From Nibricoccus aquaticus (lineage in GTDB: Bacteria; Verrucomicrobiota; Verrucomicrobiia; Opitutales; Opitutaceae), in assembly GCF_002310495.1 (NCBI RefSeq), contig NZ_CP023344.1:186001-250000 (forward strand): a stretch of DNA of 64,000 nt, written 5' to 3'. The notes under the pieces are model-generated. The model had not been told where the DNA came from, did not search any database, and saw only the letters and a list, made by a program, of their open reading frames with translations. Within the stretch, counting starts at the first letter, position 1. The number at the start of each line of letters is the position of its first letter. This document shows positions 32,796 to 41,305 of the stretch, in pieces. Made by a program: the position numbers and the translations under genes.

Positions 32796-34559
32796 TCACT
32801 CCGATTTCACTCGCTCGCGGCAGAACTTATCCGCCAGTGCGTAAATCTCCTTCGGCGAAGTCAGCTCCAGCGCATCCTTCGCCAGCTTCTTCGCCTCGCT
32901 CATCTTCATCGCCCGTACCAGATACTTCACCGCGGGCAGCAGCGGTGGCGTCATGCTCAGCTCATCCACACCGAGCCCCAGCAATAACGGCACATAAACC
33001 GGATCGCCCGCCATCTCGCCGCACACGCTCACCTTGATCTTCTGCCGGTGCGCCTCGTCCACGATCTGCTTGATCGTGCGCAACACCGCCGGATGCGTCG
33101 GCTCGTACAGATGCGCGATCCGGTCATTCACCCGATCAATCGCCAGCAGATACTGGATCAAATCGTTCGTCCCGATGCTGAAAAAATCGCACTCCTTCGC
33201 CAGGATGTCCGCCGTCACCGCCGCGCTCGGGATCTCGATCATCGCCCCCACGGCCATCTTCGCGTCAAACGCCACGCCGTCTTTCTTCAACTCCGCCCGG
33301 CACTCCTCCAGCACCGCATTCGCCCGCGCCAGCTCTTCCGAACCGCTGATCATCGGGTACATCAGCTGCACCTTCCCATGCGCGCTCGCCCGCAGGATCG
33401 CCCGCAGCTGGTCCTTGAAAATCTCTTTGTGCTCCAGGCAAAACCGGATCGCGCGAAACCCCAGGAACGGATTCGACTCCTCCGGAAACAAATCTGGATT
33501 GCCCGTCATCGGCTTGTCCCCGCCCAGATCGAGCGTGCGGATCACCACCGGTTCGTCGGGAAACGCCTCCGCCACCGCCTTGTACGCCGCGTATTGCTCT
33601 TCCTCCGACGGCACGCGGTTATCGCTGAGATAAAGAAACTCCGTCCGGAAAAGTCCCACGCCCGACGCCGAGTTCTCCCGCACCAGTTTGACCTCGTCCA
33701 CCTTCTCGATGTTCGCCCGCAAGATCACAGCCGCCCCGTCCAGCGTCACCGCCGGCAGCTTGCTCGCATCGAACATCCGCTGCTCAAAGCCTTTCTTCTG
33801 CAGCTGGATTTTTCCGTAGCGGAAGAGCGTCTGCTCCGTCGGATTGATGATCACCTGGCCGTCATATCCATCGACGAGAATCCAGTCCCCATTCCGAACG
33901 CGTCGGGTCATGTCGCGCACACCGACCACCGCAGGAATCTTCATCGAACGCGCCACGATCACCGCATGGCTCGTCTTGCTCCCCGAGTCCGTCACCAGCG
34001 CGATCGCCTGGCTCCGATCGATGCTCGCCGCATCCGACGGCGAAATATCGTTCGCCACCACCGCCCGCTTATCCGCGAGCTTGCTCAAATTCTGCCCCGC
34101 CTGTCCCAGCAAATTCTGCAACATGCGTTGCGCCACGTCGCGAATATCACCGGCGCGCTCGCGCAGATACTCATCGTCGATTTCGGAAAACGCCTTGATG
34201 TACCGCTGCGACACCTTGTTGAAACACGTCTCGATGTTCTTCGACGTCGTCTCGAACTCCCGGATCGTCTCCGAAATCAACGCCTGATCCTCCAGCACCA
34301 GCAGATGCGCGTCAAAAATCCGCGCCTCATCCGCCCCCAGATTCTTTTCCACTTCGTCGCGGATTTTCTGGATCTGCTGCCGCGTCACCAGCAACGCGTG
34401 CTCGAATCGCGAAATCTCTTCGATCCGCTTGTCCGCATCGACCTGATACGACGGGATCTCCACGTCGCTCTGGATGTAGAGAAAGACCTGCCCGTACGCG
34501 ATGCCTTGCGAGGCGGCGATGCCTGGGACAACGACTTCGTTTTTAGCGCGGGCTTCCAT
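32796..34559 (-). CDS. ptsI: phosphoenolpyruvate-protein phosphotransferase (PTS enzyme I)
   Basis: A 587-residue enzyme I, moving phosphate from PEP to HPr. The active His lies in GSKTSHAVIVARSM (residue 198 from this start), the PEP-binding GVGLFRTEFLYL block, the RTLDLGGDK motif and the C-terminal SIGTNDLIQYLLAIDR and VSVCGEMAGD (catalytic Cys) are all present, so it should be active. ATG 34559 is preferred because the family opens directly with a GIAASxGIAxG block; a GTG at 34580 would add seven residues. It follows ispE by 95 bases. No HPr or sugar-specific EII gene lies in the window, which would fit a regulatory PTS or partners elsewhere. Confidence 0.94.
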   Translation of the reverse strand: MEARAKNEVVVPGIAASQGIAYGQVFLYIQSDVEIPSYQVDADKRIEEISRFEHALLVTRQQIQKIRDEVEKNLGADEARIFDAHLLVLEDQALISETIREFETTSKNIETCFNKVSQRYIKAFSEIDDEYLRERAGDIRDVAQRMLQNLLGQAGQNLSKLADKRAVVANDISPSDAASIDRSQAIALVTDSGSKTSHAVIVARSMKIPAVVGVRDMTRRVRNGDWILVDGYDGQVIINPTEQTLFRYGKIQLQKKGFEQRMFDASKLPAVTLDGAAVILRANIEKVDEVKLVRENSASGVGLFRTEFLYLSDNRVPSEEEQYAAYKAVAEAFPDEPVVIRTLDLGGDKPMTGNPDLFPEESNPFLGFRAIRFCLEHKEIFKDQLRAILRASAHGKVQLMYPMISGSEELARANAVLEECRAELKKDGVAFDAKMAVGAMIEIPSAAVTADILAKECDFFSIGTNDLIQYLLAIDRVNDRIAHLYEPTHPAVLRTIKQIVDEAHRQKIKVSVCGEMAGDPVYVPLLLGLGVDELSMTPPLLPAVKYLVRAMKMSEAKKLAKDALELTSPKEIYALADKFCRERVKSE

Positions 34560-34654
34560 GAACGCGTGAGCGATTTCCACTTGCTTTTCCGGGGCTGAAA
34601 AAGCGGGCGGCGCGAGAGGATAACGCCCGCGCCCGACGCATGGTCAACAAGGTT

Positions 34655-35551
34655 TTACCCGATTCGCGTCTCAACCACAAAAACCTCCCCGCCCAACGCC
34701 TCGCGGATACGCGCCACCATCGCCTCCACCGGCGAATCCCCGCGCAGCAACGCATAACACGCGCTCCCGCTCCCGCTCATCCCCGCCGCCACCCCAAATT
34801 CATCCTTTAGCCACGTCAGCAACACCGGCAGCGCCACGTACTTCCTGAATGCCGCCGCCTCCATGTTATTGAAAAGCAACTCCTCCGCCGGTGCCCCCGC
34901 CTTCCCGATCCAAGCCGCCAGCCGCGCCTCCGCGTCACCGGATGCCAGATACGACCCCGGCGCCGCCTTCACCATCTCTCCATACGCCCACGCCGTCGCG
35001 ATTCCAAACGCCGGCTTGAACACCAGCAGCCTCCGCCCGCTCAGTCGCCCCGCCGCCTCCTCCGGCAACGCCTCGATCCGCTCCCCGCGCCCGCGCATGA
35101 CGAGGGGCTCTTCCCGCAAAAACAACACGCAGTCCGACCCCAGCCCCGCCGCGATCTCCGCCAGCTCTCCATCCCCCAAGCGCCCGCCCGCGAGCGCATT
35201 CAACGCCCGCAACGCCGCCGTCGCATTGCTGCTCCCACCGCCCAGCCCCGCCCCCATAGGCACCCGCTTCGTCAGTGAAAATTTCGCCCCGCCCGTCCAT
35301 CCGCTCGCCTCGCGAAACGTCTTTGCCGCCCGCAGCACCAGATTCGTCTCATCGACCGGCACCTCCGCCACATCGCAAGTCAGCGAAAAACTCCCACTCG
35401 CATCCGCCTCCACGCGCAGCTCATCGCCAAATTCCAGCGGCGCCACGACCGACACCAATTCATGAAACCCATCCGCCCGCCGACCCGTGATGGCCAGAAA
35501 CAGGTTGATCTTCGCAGGAGAAAAAACGCTCACAACATTCACGCCGCCCAC
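34655..35551 (-). CDS. ispE: 4-diphosphocytidyl-2-C-methyl-D-erythritol kinase
   Basis: A GHMP kinase of about 298 residues for the fourth MEP-pathway step (CDP-ME to CDP-MEP, ATP-dependent). Signature opening FSPAKINLFLAITGRRADGFHEL, the ATP loop PMGAGLGGGSSNATAAL, a GSDCVLFL block and the C-terminal AGMSGSGSACYALL. No ATG lies near the start. GTG 35551, about nine bases behind GGGGGAG, is chosen; GTG 35542 or 35533 are alternatives. It lies upstream of ptsI in the same direction. The following MEP genes, ispD and ispF, are 1.5-2.5 kb away on the opposite strand. Confidence 0.92.
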   Translation of the reverse strand: MGGVNVVSVFSPAKINLFLAITGRRADGFHELVSVVAPLEFGDELRVEADASGSFSLTCDVAEVPVDETNLVLRAAKTFREASGWTGGAKFSLTKRVPMGAGLGGGSSNATAALRALNALAGGRLGDGELAEIAAGLGSDCVLFLREEPLVMRGRGERIEALPEEAAGRLSGRRLLVFKPAFGIATAWAYGEMVKAAPGSYLASGDAEARLAAWIGKAGAPAEELLFNNMEAAAFRKYVALPVLLTWLKDEFGVAAGMSGSGSACYALLRGDSPVEAMVARIREALGGEVFVVETRIG

Positions 35552-35861
35552 AACACCGCGCTCCCCCAATCCTGTCACTCCTGTTAATCCTGTCCCAAAT
35601 CCCGCCTCCGCTCCGCCGCCCATTCACGTCCATATCCCCCATTCGCTGTTAAAAAATTTTCCGACATCAGTGCCTCTCAGTGCCCATCAGTGGTCGCCTC
35701 TCCGTTCCCTTCCCTACTCTCCACCCCCACGCCTGCATCCGCCTCAACCACCAATTACCAACTACAGACTCCTCCGCCCAAAACTACCTGCGCACCCCCG
35801 ACACCACTATTGCCCACCTCGCTCCACCGCTCCTTAGTCATCGTTCATCTCCGCCAAACCC
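35552..35861. other. non-coding region with dispersed repeat phrases
   Basis: No gene is supported. It holds an AATCCTGT phrase (35568-35598: repeated units of the form CCTGT-x-AATCCTGTCC) and a CAGTGCC/CATCAGTGG phrase (35668-35695). The second half is strongly pyrimidine-rich up to the pyrF start. It is the divergent upstream region of ispE and pyrF; no clear promoter elements were seen. Confidence 0.55.
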
Positions 35862-36554
35862 ATGCCCTGCGACCTCATCCTCGCCCTCGACGTCCCCGAC
35901 CGCCAGCAAGCCGCCCCCATCCTCCGCCAGCTCCGCGGCTCCCTCCGCTGGGTCAAAATCGGCCTCCAGATGTTCACCGCCTACGGCCCCGACTACGTGA
36001 AGGCCGTCGCCGACGAGGGCTTCAACATCTTCCTCGATCTCAAACTCCACGACATCCCCAACACCGTCGCCAAAGCCGTCGAGTCCCTCGCCCCGCTCCC
36101 CATCGGCATGTTGACCATCCACACCTCCGGCGGACGCGAGATGATGGCCGCCGCCCGCGCCGCCCAACAACAAACCAAGCCCGACCTCCTCCTCCTCGGC
36201 GTCACCGTCCTCACCTCGACCGACGCCTCCGGCCTTGCCGAACTCGGCCTCACTATCTCCCCCGAAGCGCAAGTCTCCCGCCTGGGCCGCCTCGCGACCG
36301 ACGCCGGCCTCCGCGGCCTCGTCTGCTCCCCGCTTGAAGTCGCCATGCTGCGCCAGCAACTCCCGGCCGACATCCAGCTTGTCACCCCCGGCATCCGCCC
36401 CGCCGGTGAAGCCGGAGGCGACGACCAGAAACGCATCATGACCCCCGCCGAAGCCGCCCGCACCGGCTCCAGCTACATTGTCGTGGGCCGCCCGATACTC
36501 AAAGCCAAAGACCCCGCCGCCGCCGCCCGCGCCATCCTCGCCGAGCTCTCCTAA
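35862..36554 (+). CDS. pyrF: orotidine 5'-phosphate decarboxylase
   Basis: A 230-residue OMP decarboxylase, the last step of UMP synthesis. The catalytic DLKLHDIPNTV motif is at residues 59-69 (Asp59, Lys61, Asp64). The opening ILALDVPD, the GVTVLTS block, the VTPGIRP phosphate loop with a later IVVGRPI are all typical of the short (group I) family. Start ATG 35862 begins two residues before the first strand. A GTAGGG hairpin follows the stop at once. Confidence 0.95.
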   Translation: MPCDLILALDVPDRQQAAPILRQLRGSLRWVKIGLQMFTAYGPDYVKAVADEGFNIFLDLKLHDIPNTVAKAVESLAPLPIGMLTIHTSGGREMMAAARAAQQQTKPDLLLLGVTVLTSTDASGLAELGLTISPEAQVSRLGRLATDAGLRGLVCSPLEVAMLRQQLPADIQLVTPGIRPAGEAGGDDQKRIMTPAEAARTGSSYIVVGRPILKAKDPAAAARAILAELS

Positions 36555-36555
36555 G

Positions 36556-36581
36556 GTAGGGCGGATTATCCCTAATCCGCC
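36556..36581 (+). repeat. GTAGGG-leader hairpin (repeat family H)
   Basis: Leader GTAGGG, then a perfect 9-bp stem GGCGGATTA/TAATCCGCC with loop TCCC, starting two bases behind the pyrF stop. Confidence 0.75.
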
Positions 36582-36614
36582 GTGCTCTCCGCCCTCGCTC
36601 ACCGCATTCACCCC

Positions 36615-36947
36615 ATGCAAAACCAACACGACTTCCTCGCCAAAACAGCCCTCGGCCTCTTCCTCGCCGGTATTCTCGGGCCAATCCTGCTGATCTGTTT
36701 CGGCATCAACACAGGTGGCCCATACATACTCGGGATCGCGTGCGAATTTTTCGCACTCCTCTTCGCATCCTTAAGCTGGAGCCAGCGCATCAGCCGCATT
36801 GTGGCGACAGTCGTGCTTTGCCTGATCGCCGTCGGCGCGGGCAATTTCATCTTATTCAAAACGAGCGCGAAATCCGCGCGCGACTCCATGCAGGCCCGCG
36901 AAGCTCAGGCCAGACTCAACGCTGAAGCCAGCGCCGCCAAACGGTAA
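36615..36947 (+). CDS. small two- or three-span membrane protein
   Basis: A 110-residue hydrophobic protein, not recognised. Membrane segments at about residues 12-30, 36-52 and 60-80, then a short charged C-terminal tail rich in Ala/Arg/Glu (KSARDSMQAREAQARLNAEASAAKR) that is probably helical. No motifs. Base composition is a little lower in GC than pyrF. ATG 36615 is chosen because the earlier in-frame ATG (36582) lies in the hairpin region. Confidence rests on the coherent hydrophobicity pattern. Confidence 0.55.
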   Translation: MQNQHDFLAKTALGLFLAGILGPILLICFGINTGGPYILGIACEFFALLFASLSWSQRISRIVATVVLCLIAVGAGNFILFKTSAKSARDSMQAREAQARLNAEASAAKR

Positions 36948-37117
36948 CTTTCCGAAACTCCGTGCCCTCTGTGTCAGCGCTCCGTGTCCTCTGTGACAAA
37001 ACCTAACCTCCGCCCGCTTTATCCCCTCTTCGCATTCAATTTTTGCGTCCGACCTTCGCGTCGTAGTGTCTTCGCGCTTAACCTCACCACCGCACACCCC
37101 ACGCCTCTTTTAACCTC

Positions 37118-37828
37118 ATGAGAAACGCCGCCATCCTCCTCGCCGCCGGAAACAGCAAACGCATGGACGGCGTCGTCTCCGACAAGATCCTCGCCCCCCT
37201 CGGCAACCGCCCGCTCTTCGCCCACTCCGTCGCCGCCTTCCTCGCCAGCGGCGTCGCCGATTTCTACGTCATCGTCTGCCGCGACCAGCGCCAGCTCACC
37301 GAACTCTCCGCCTACGCGCCCACCCCCTGCGTCTTCGTCCGCGGCGGCAAGGAACGCCAGGACTCCGTCGCCAACGCCCTCGAAGCCCTCCCCGCCGACA
37401 TCGAAAACGTCTTCATCCACGACTGCGCCCGCCCCTTCGTCCGCCCCGAACAACTCGTCGGCCTCCTCAAAATCGTCCGCCTCGAAAAAGCCGTCGTCCT
37501 CGCCCACCGCGTCACCGACACCATCAAGCAACACGCCGACACCGGCCACCTAAAGTCGCTCGACCGCTCCCGCCTCTGGGCCATGGAGACGCCCCAGGTT
37601 TTCTCCCGCGACCTCATCACCGCCGCCTACGCCAAAGTCGTGGAGAAAAAACTCCCCATCACCGACGACGCCTCCGCCGTGGAACTCCTCAAAAAGCCCG
37701 TCGCCCTTGTCGAGAACCCGCACCCCAACCCAAAGCTCACCACCCCCGCCGACCTCCCGTGGTTCGAGTACCTCCTCAACCAAATCGTCCCCCCACTCCC
37801 CACCGCCCACCCCTTCCGCACCGAGTAA
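37118..37828 (+). CDS. ispD: 2-C-methyl-D-erythritol 4-phosphate cytidylyltransferase
   Basis: A 236-residue cytidylyltransferase (MEP plus CTP to CDP-ME). Nucleotide-binding AAILLAAGNSKRM with the following KILAPLGNRPL block, GGKERQDSVANAL, the HDCARPFV motif, and the late ITDDASAVELL block are standard. The glycine-rich loop normally reads AAGxGxRM; here it is AAGNSKRM, a tolerable variant. It lies 112 bases upstream of ispF in the same direction, the usual pairing. The upstream gap holds dispersed repeat phrases (36958-36998, 37040-37082). Confidence 0.93.
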   Translation: MRNAAILLAAGNSKRMDGVVSDKILAPLGNRPLFAHSVAAFLASGVADFYVIVCRDQRQLTELSAYAPTPCVFVRGGKERQDSVANALEALPADIENVFIHDCARPFVRPEQLVGLLKIVRLEKAVVLAHRVTDTIKQHADTGHLKSLDRSRLWAMETPQVFSRDLITAAYAKVVEKKLPITDDASAVELLKKPVALVENPHPNPKLTTPADLPWFEYLLNQIVPPLPTAHPFRTE

Positions 37829-37940
37829 ACCCCGCCATCTCTCTCTTTCCTCTTTTTCACGCCAGCCACCGCTCCAATCTCCGTTCCAGCCTTCCTGAGT
37901 TCCAGATTAAATCCTCCCCGTTTTCGACATCGCCCAACTC

Positions 37941-38423
37941 ATGACGCCCCTCCGCATCGGCCACGGCTACGACATCCACCGCATCGTTCCCGGCCGCCCC
38001 ATGATCCTCGGCGGCGTCCGCTTCGACACCGACTACGGCCTCGACGGCCACTCCGATGCCGACGCCCTCACCCACGCCATCTGCGACGCCCTCCTCGGCG
38101 CCGCCGCGCTCCCCGACATCGGTCACTTCTTCCCGAATACCGATCCCGCCTTCAAAAGCATCGACTCCCAAATCCTCCTCCAACGCGTGATCGCCGCCCT
38201 CCGCGAGCGCGGCTGGAAACCCGTCAACATCGACGCCTCCCTCATCGCGGAAAAACCGAAAATTTACCCGCGTCTCGCCGAGATGAAATCCGCCCTCGCC
38301 GCGTCCACCGGCCTCCCCGTCGACTGCATCGGCCTCAAAGCCACCACCAACGAAGGCGTCGACGAAATCGGCCGCGCCCTCGCCATCGCCGCCCACGCCG
38401 TCTGCCTCATCGAACGCATCTGA
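37941..38423 (+). CDS. ispF: 2-C-methyl-D-erythritol 2,4-cyclodiphosphate synthase
   Basis: A 160-residue trimeric MEP-pathway enzyme cyclising CDP-MEP. Metal ligands Asp11 and His13 in GHGYDIHRI, the DGHSDADAL block, PDIGHFFPNTDP, the NIDASLIAEKPK block and the late GLKATTNEGVDEIGR are all present, and the length is exactly typical. Start ATG 37941 is directly at the first strand. A GC hairpin with one G-U pair (38439-38457) follows the stop. Confidence 0.95.
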   Translation: MTPLRIGHGYDIHRIVPGRPMILGGVRFDTDYGLDGHSDADALTHAICDALLGAAALPDIGHFFPNTDPAFKSIDSQILLQRVIAALRERGWKPVNIDASLIAEKPKIYPRLAEMKSALAASTGLPVDCIGLKATTNEGVDEIGRALAIAAHAVCLIERI

Positions 38424-38438
38424 TAATTCCGAGGTGGA

Positions 38439-38457
38439 GCGTGCCGTCCCGGCGCGC
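38439..38457 (+). repeat. gene-end hairpin behind ispF
   Basis: Preceded by TCCGAGGTGGA, close to the TCCGAGGTAGGG leader seen at 43769. Stem GCGTGCC/GGCGCGC contains one G-U pair; loop GTCCC. No T-tract. Confidence 0.6.
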
Positions 38458-38487
38458 TGAGCCGCCCCATCCGCGATTCCCCTCTCA

Positions 38488-40146
38488 ATGCCTTTCCCAC
38501 GCCGCCCGCTCCACGCCACCAGCCGCTCCGCCCTTTCGTGTCTTTTCGTGCCTTTCGTGGGCATGCTTCTCGCCCTCGGCCTCTCCGCCTGCGGCAAACG
38601 CGAAACCCCCGTCGAACGCGGCAACCGCGACCAAATCCTCCACCGCGGCACCGGCCCCGAGATCGGCGAACTCGACCCGCACCTCTCGTCCGACCTCACC
38701 GGATACAACATCCTCACCGCCCTCCTCGAGGGCCTCGTCTCCGAAGACCCCGTCAACCTCTCTCCCGTCCCCGGCGTCGCCGAAACCTGGGACATCTCGG
38801 CCGACGGCCTGACCTACACCTTCCGCCTCCGCGCCGACGCGAAATGGTCCAACGGCGACCAGGTCACCGCCTCCGACTTCGTCGCCTCCTACCGCCGCAT
38901 CCTCACACCCACCCTCGGTGCCCAGGGTGCCCCGCTCCTCTACATCATCCAGAACGCCGAATCCTTCCACAAAGGCGCCATCACCGACTTCGCCAAAGTC
39001 GGCGTCACCGCCCTCGATCCGCGCACGCTCCGCATCACCCTCGAGCACCCCGCCGCCCATTTCCTCTCGATGCTCAACCACACGGCCTTCCTCCCCGTGC
39101 ATATCGCTTCCATCGAGAAAACCGGCTCAGCCTACGAACGCGGCAACCCCTGGGCCCGCCCCGGCACCTTCATCGGCAACGGCCCCTTCACGCTCACCGA
39201 ATGGAAAGCCGCCCAGCGCATCGTCGTCCAAAAATCCCCCACCTACTGGGACGCCGCCAAAGTCCGCCTCAACGCCATCCACTTCCACGCCACCGAAAGC
39301 CGCGACGCCGAGGAACGCGCCTTCCGCGCCGGACAACTCCACCTCACCGAATCCCTCACGCCCTCCAAAATCGACGCCTACCGCCGCGACAATCCCTCCG
39401 TCCTCCGCCTCGATCCCTACCTCGGCACCGAGTTCTACCGCCTCAACGTCACCCGCCCCTTCCTCAACGACCGCCGCATCCGCCGCGCCCTCGCCCTCGC
39501 CCTCGATCGCAAAATCATCGTCGAAAAAGTCCTCCGCGGCGGCCAGTCCCCCGCCCAGGCGTTCACCCATCCCGGCATCGCCGGCTATGCTTCCGCTGCC
39601 TTCATCCCGACCGACCCCGAAGCCGCCCGCGCTCTCCTCGCCGAAGCCGGCTACCCCGGCGGCAAAGGTGCCCCCGCCATCGAGCTCCTCTACAACACCT
39701 CCGAGAGCCACCGCGCCGTCGCCGAGACCGTGCAGGAACTCTGGAAACGCGAACTCGGCCTCGAAGTCCGCCTCGTGAATCAGGAATGGAAAACCCTCCA
39801 GTCCACCCGCCGCGCCGGCGATTTCCAGATCCTCCGCTCCGTCTGGAATCCCGACTACCTAGACCCGCTCTCCTTCCTCAACATCTGGACCTCGTCCTCG
39901 ACCGACAACTACACCGGCTGGTCCAGCGCCGACTACGACCAGCTCCTCTTCCGCGCCGCCCGCACGTCCGACAACGCCGCCCGAGACAAACTCCTCCAGC
40001 AAGCCGAAGCCCTCCTCCTCGACGCCGCCCCCTTCGTCCCGCTCTACCACTATACCCACGTCTTCCTGATCCACCCCTCCGTCAAAGGCTGGCACCCGAC
40101 CCTTCTCGACCACCACCCCTACAAACACGTCCACCTCGAGAATTGA
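38488..40146 (+). CDS. peptide ABC transporter substrate-binding lipoprotein (OppA/DppA family)
   Basis: A 552-residue SBP_bac_5 protein. The lipobox LGLSAC puts the lipidated Cys at residue 35. Family blocks: GEIGELDPHLSSD, the LVPGVAETWDISADGLTYTFRLR type motif, the LNVTRPFLNDRRIRRALALALDR block and the C-terminal PLYHYTHVFLI. It should bind oligopeptides for import, but no permease or ATPase genes adjoin it, so its transporter is elsewhere. The signal peptide is partly encoded by a repeat-like CTTTCGTGTCTTTTCGTGCC stretch (38528-38555), and its n-region has only sparse basic residues. The start is therefore less certain. Confidence 0.88.
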   Translation: MPFPRRPLHATSRSALSCLFVPFVGMLLALGLSACGKRETPVERGNRDQILHRGTGPEIGELDPHLSSDLTGYNILTALLEGLVSEDPVNLSPVPGVAETWDISADGLTYTFRLRADAKWSNGDQVTASDFVASYRRILTPTLGAQGAPLLYIIQNAESFHKGAITDFAKVGVTALDPRTLRITLEHPAAHFLSMLNHTAFLPVHIASIEKTGSAYERGNPWARPGTFIGNGPFTLTEWKAAQRIVVQKSPTYWDAAKVRLNAIHFHATESRDAEERAFRAGQLHLTESLTPSKIDAYRRDNPSVLRLDPYLGTEFYRLNVTRPFLNDRRIRRALALALDRKIIVEKVLRGGQSPAQAFTHPGIAGYASAAFIPTDPEAARALLAEAGYPGGKGAPAIELLYNTSESHRAVAETVQELWKRELGLEVRLVNQEWKTLQSTRRAGDFQILRSVWNPDYLDPLSFLNIWTSSSTDNYTGWSSADYDQLLFRAARTSDNAARDKLLQQAEALLLDAAPFVPLYHYTHVFLIHPSVKGWHPTLLDHHPYKHVHLEN

Positions 40147-40445
40147 TTCCCTGAGAGCGCCGGCGACCCGCCGGCTTCCGGATTCTTTTAGTCGGCCCTC
40201 CCCAATCCTATTAATCCTCTTAATCCTGTCTAAAAAAATTCCGCCTCCGCCCTCCGTTCCTGCCCTCCTGCGTTCCAGATTAAATCCGCCTGCTCCTCCT
40301 TAGCTCCTACCTTAGCGTCTTCACGTCTTTGCGATTAACAAAACCACCGCCCACTACGCCCGCCGCTATCCGCGTTCAGTCGCCCCCTTTCACTCTTCCC
40401 CCCTCACCCTTCACTCTTCCCCCCTCACCCTTCACTCTTCCCCCC
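40147..40445. repeat. non-coding block: hairpin, repeat phrases and a 21-bp tandem repeat
   Basis: It contains, in order: a GCCGGC/GCCGGC hairpin (40159-40175), an AATCCTCTTAATCCTGTC phrase (40206-40232), a TTCCAGATTAAATC phrase (40271-40290), a TAGCGTCTTCACGTCTTTGCG phrase (40310-40335), and a pyrimidine-rich tandem repeat of 21 bp (TTCACTCTTCCCCCCTCACCC, 2.7 copies, 40389-40445) that abuts the next start codon. No gene. Confidence 0.7.
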
Positions 40446-41006
40446 ATGCCCGACACCTTCTCCCCCTTCGCCGGCGCCCTCCTCCTCTGCGTGGACATGC
40501 AGGAAATCTTCCTCGACGAAATCGACGACTCCGACGCCATCACTTCCCGCGTGTCCTTCTCCATCGAGTGCGCCCGCATCCTCGGCCTCCACGTCGCCTT
40601 CACCGAGCAAGTCCCGCAAAAACTCGGCCCCACCATCCCCTCGCTCAAAAAGCTCGCGCCCAAAGCCCACACCTTCGGCAAAAGCACCTTCTCCGCCCTC
40701 GCCGACGACGGCATCCGCGACGCCCTCAAATCCCTCAACGTCGAGCACCTCATCCTCTGCGGCATCGAAACCTCGATCTGCATCTACCAGACCGCCCTCG
40801 ACGCCATCGATAACAACTTCCAGGTCACGATCCTCACCGACGCCACCGGCGGCCGCCGCCCCGAAGACGCCCGCCCCAGCCTCGAATCCCTTATCCGCGC
40901 CGGCGCTTACGTTCTCCCCTCCGAAGCCGTCTTCTACTCCATCCTCGGCAGCGCCTCGCACCCCGCCTTCAAGACCTTCAACGCAGCCGTCAAAAAATAC
41001 GACTGA
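40446..41006 (+). CDS. isochorismatase-family cysteine hydrolase
   Basis: A 186-residue member of the isochorismatase/nicotinamidase-like superfamily. Catalytic Asp in LCVDMQEIFL (residue 17), the Lys in FGKSTFSAL and the nucleophilic Cys in CGIETSICIYQTAL with the preceding LILCG. Likely an amidase; the substrate is not clear (cytoplasmic, as no signal is present). The start is ATG 40446, immediately behind the 21-bp CT-rich tandem repeat; the long in-frame extension from 40329 would translate that repeat and is rejected. Confidence 0.85.
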   Translation: MPDTFSPFAGALLLCVDMQEIFLDEIDDSDAITSRVSFSIECARILGLHVAFTEQVPQKLGPTIPSLKKLAPKAHTFGKSTFSALADDGIRDALKSLNVEHLILCGIETSICIYQTALDAIDNNFQVTILTDATGGRRPEDARPSLESLIRAGAYVLPSEAVFYSILGSASHPAFKTFNAAVKKYD

Positions 41007-41305
41007 CCTCCACGACGCCCGCTCCGCCCCAACTACCAACCACCTGCCCCTTCGTCATTCGACCTTCGGATTTCCCATTCCTCTCCCCAATCCTGTTCCT
41101 CCTGTAAATCCTGTCCAAAAACTCCGTCCTCCGGCTCCCTCCGTTCCAGCCTTCCAGAGTTCCAGATTAAATTCTCCTCCGCACTTCGCTCCGACCTTTG
41201 CGTCGTCGCGTCTTTGCGCTTAACCCAACCGCCGCCCACAGTCCCCGCCTCCTACCGCGTTCGACCTTTCACTCTTCACCTTTCACCATTCCCCTTTCTC
41301 CTCCC
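41007..41305. other. non-coding region of dispersed repeat phrases
   Basis: No gene. Contains an AATCCTGT phrase (41092-41117), a TTCCAGCCTTCCAGAGTTCC phrase running to AGATTAAAT (41150-41170), a TTTGCGTCGTCGCGTCTTTG phrase (41198-41220) and a CT-rich leader with TTCACTCTTCACCTTTCACC (41267-41288) before the next start. Confidence 0.55.

Noticed and set aside
40389-40445. CRISPR array
   Set aside because: The 21-bp units are directly joined without spacers and pyrimidine-only; it is a simple tandem repeat.
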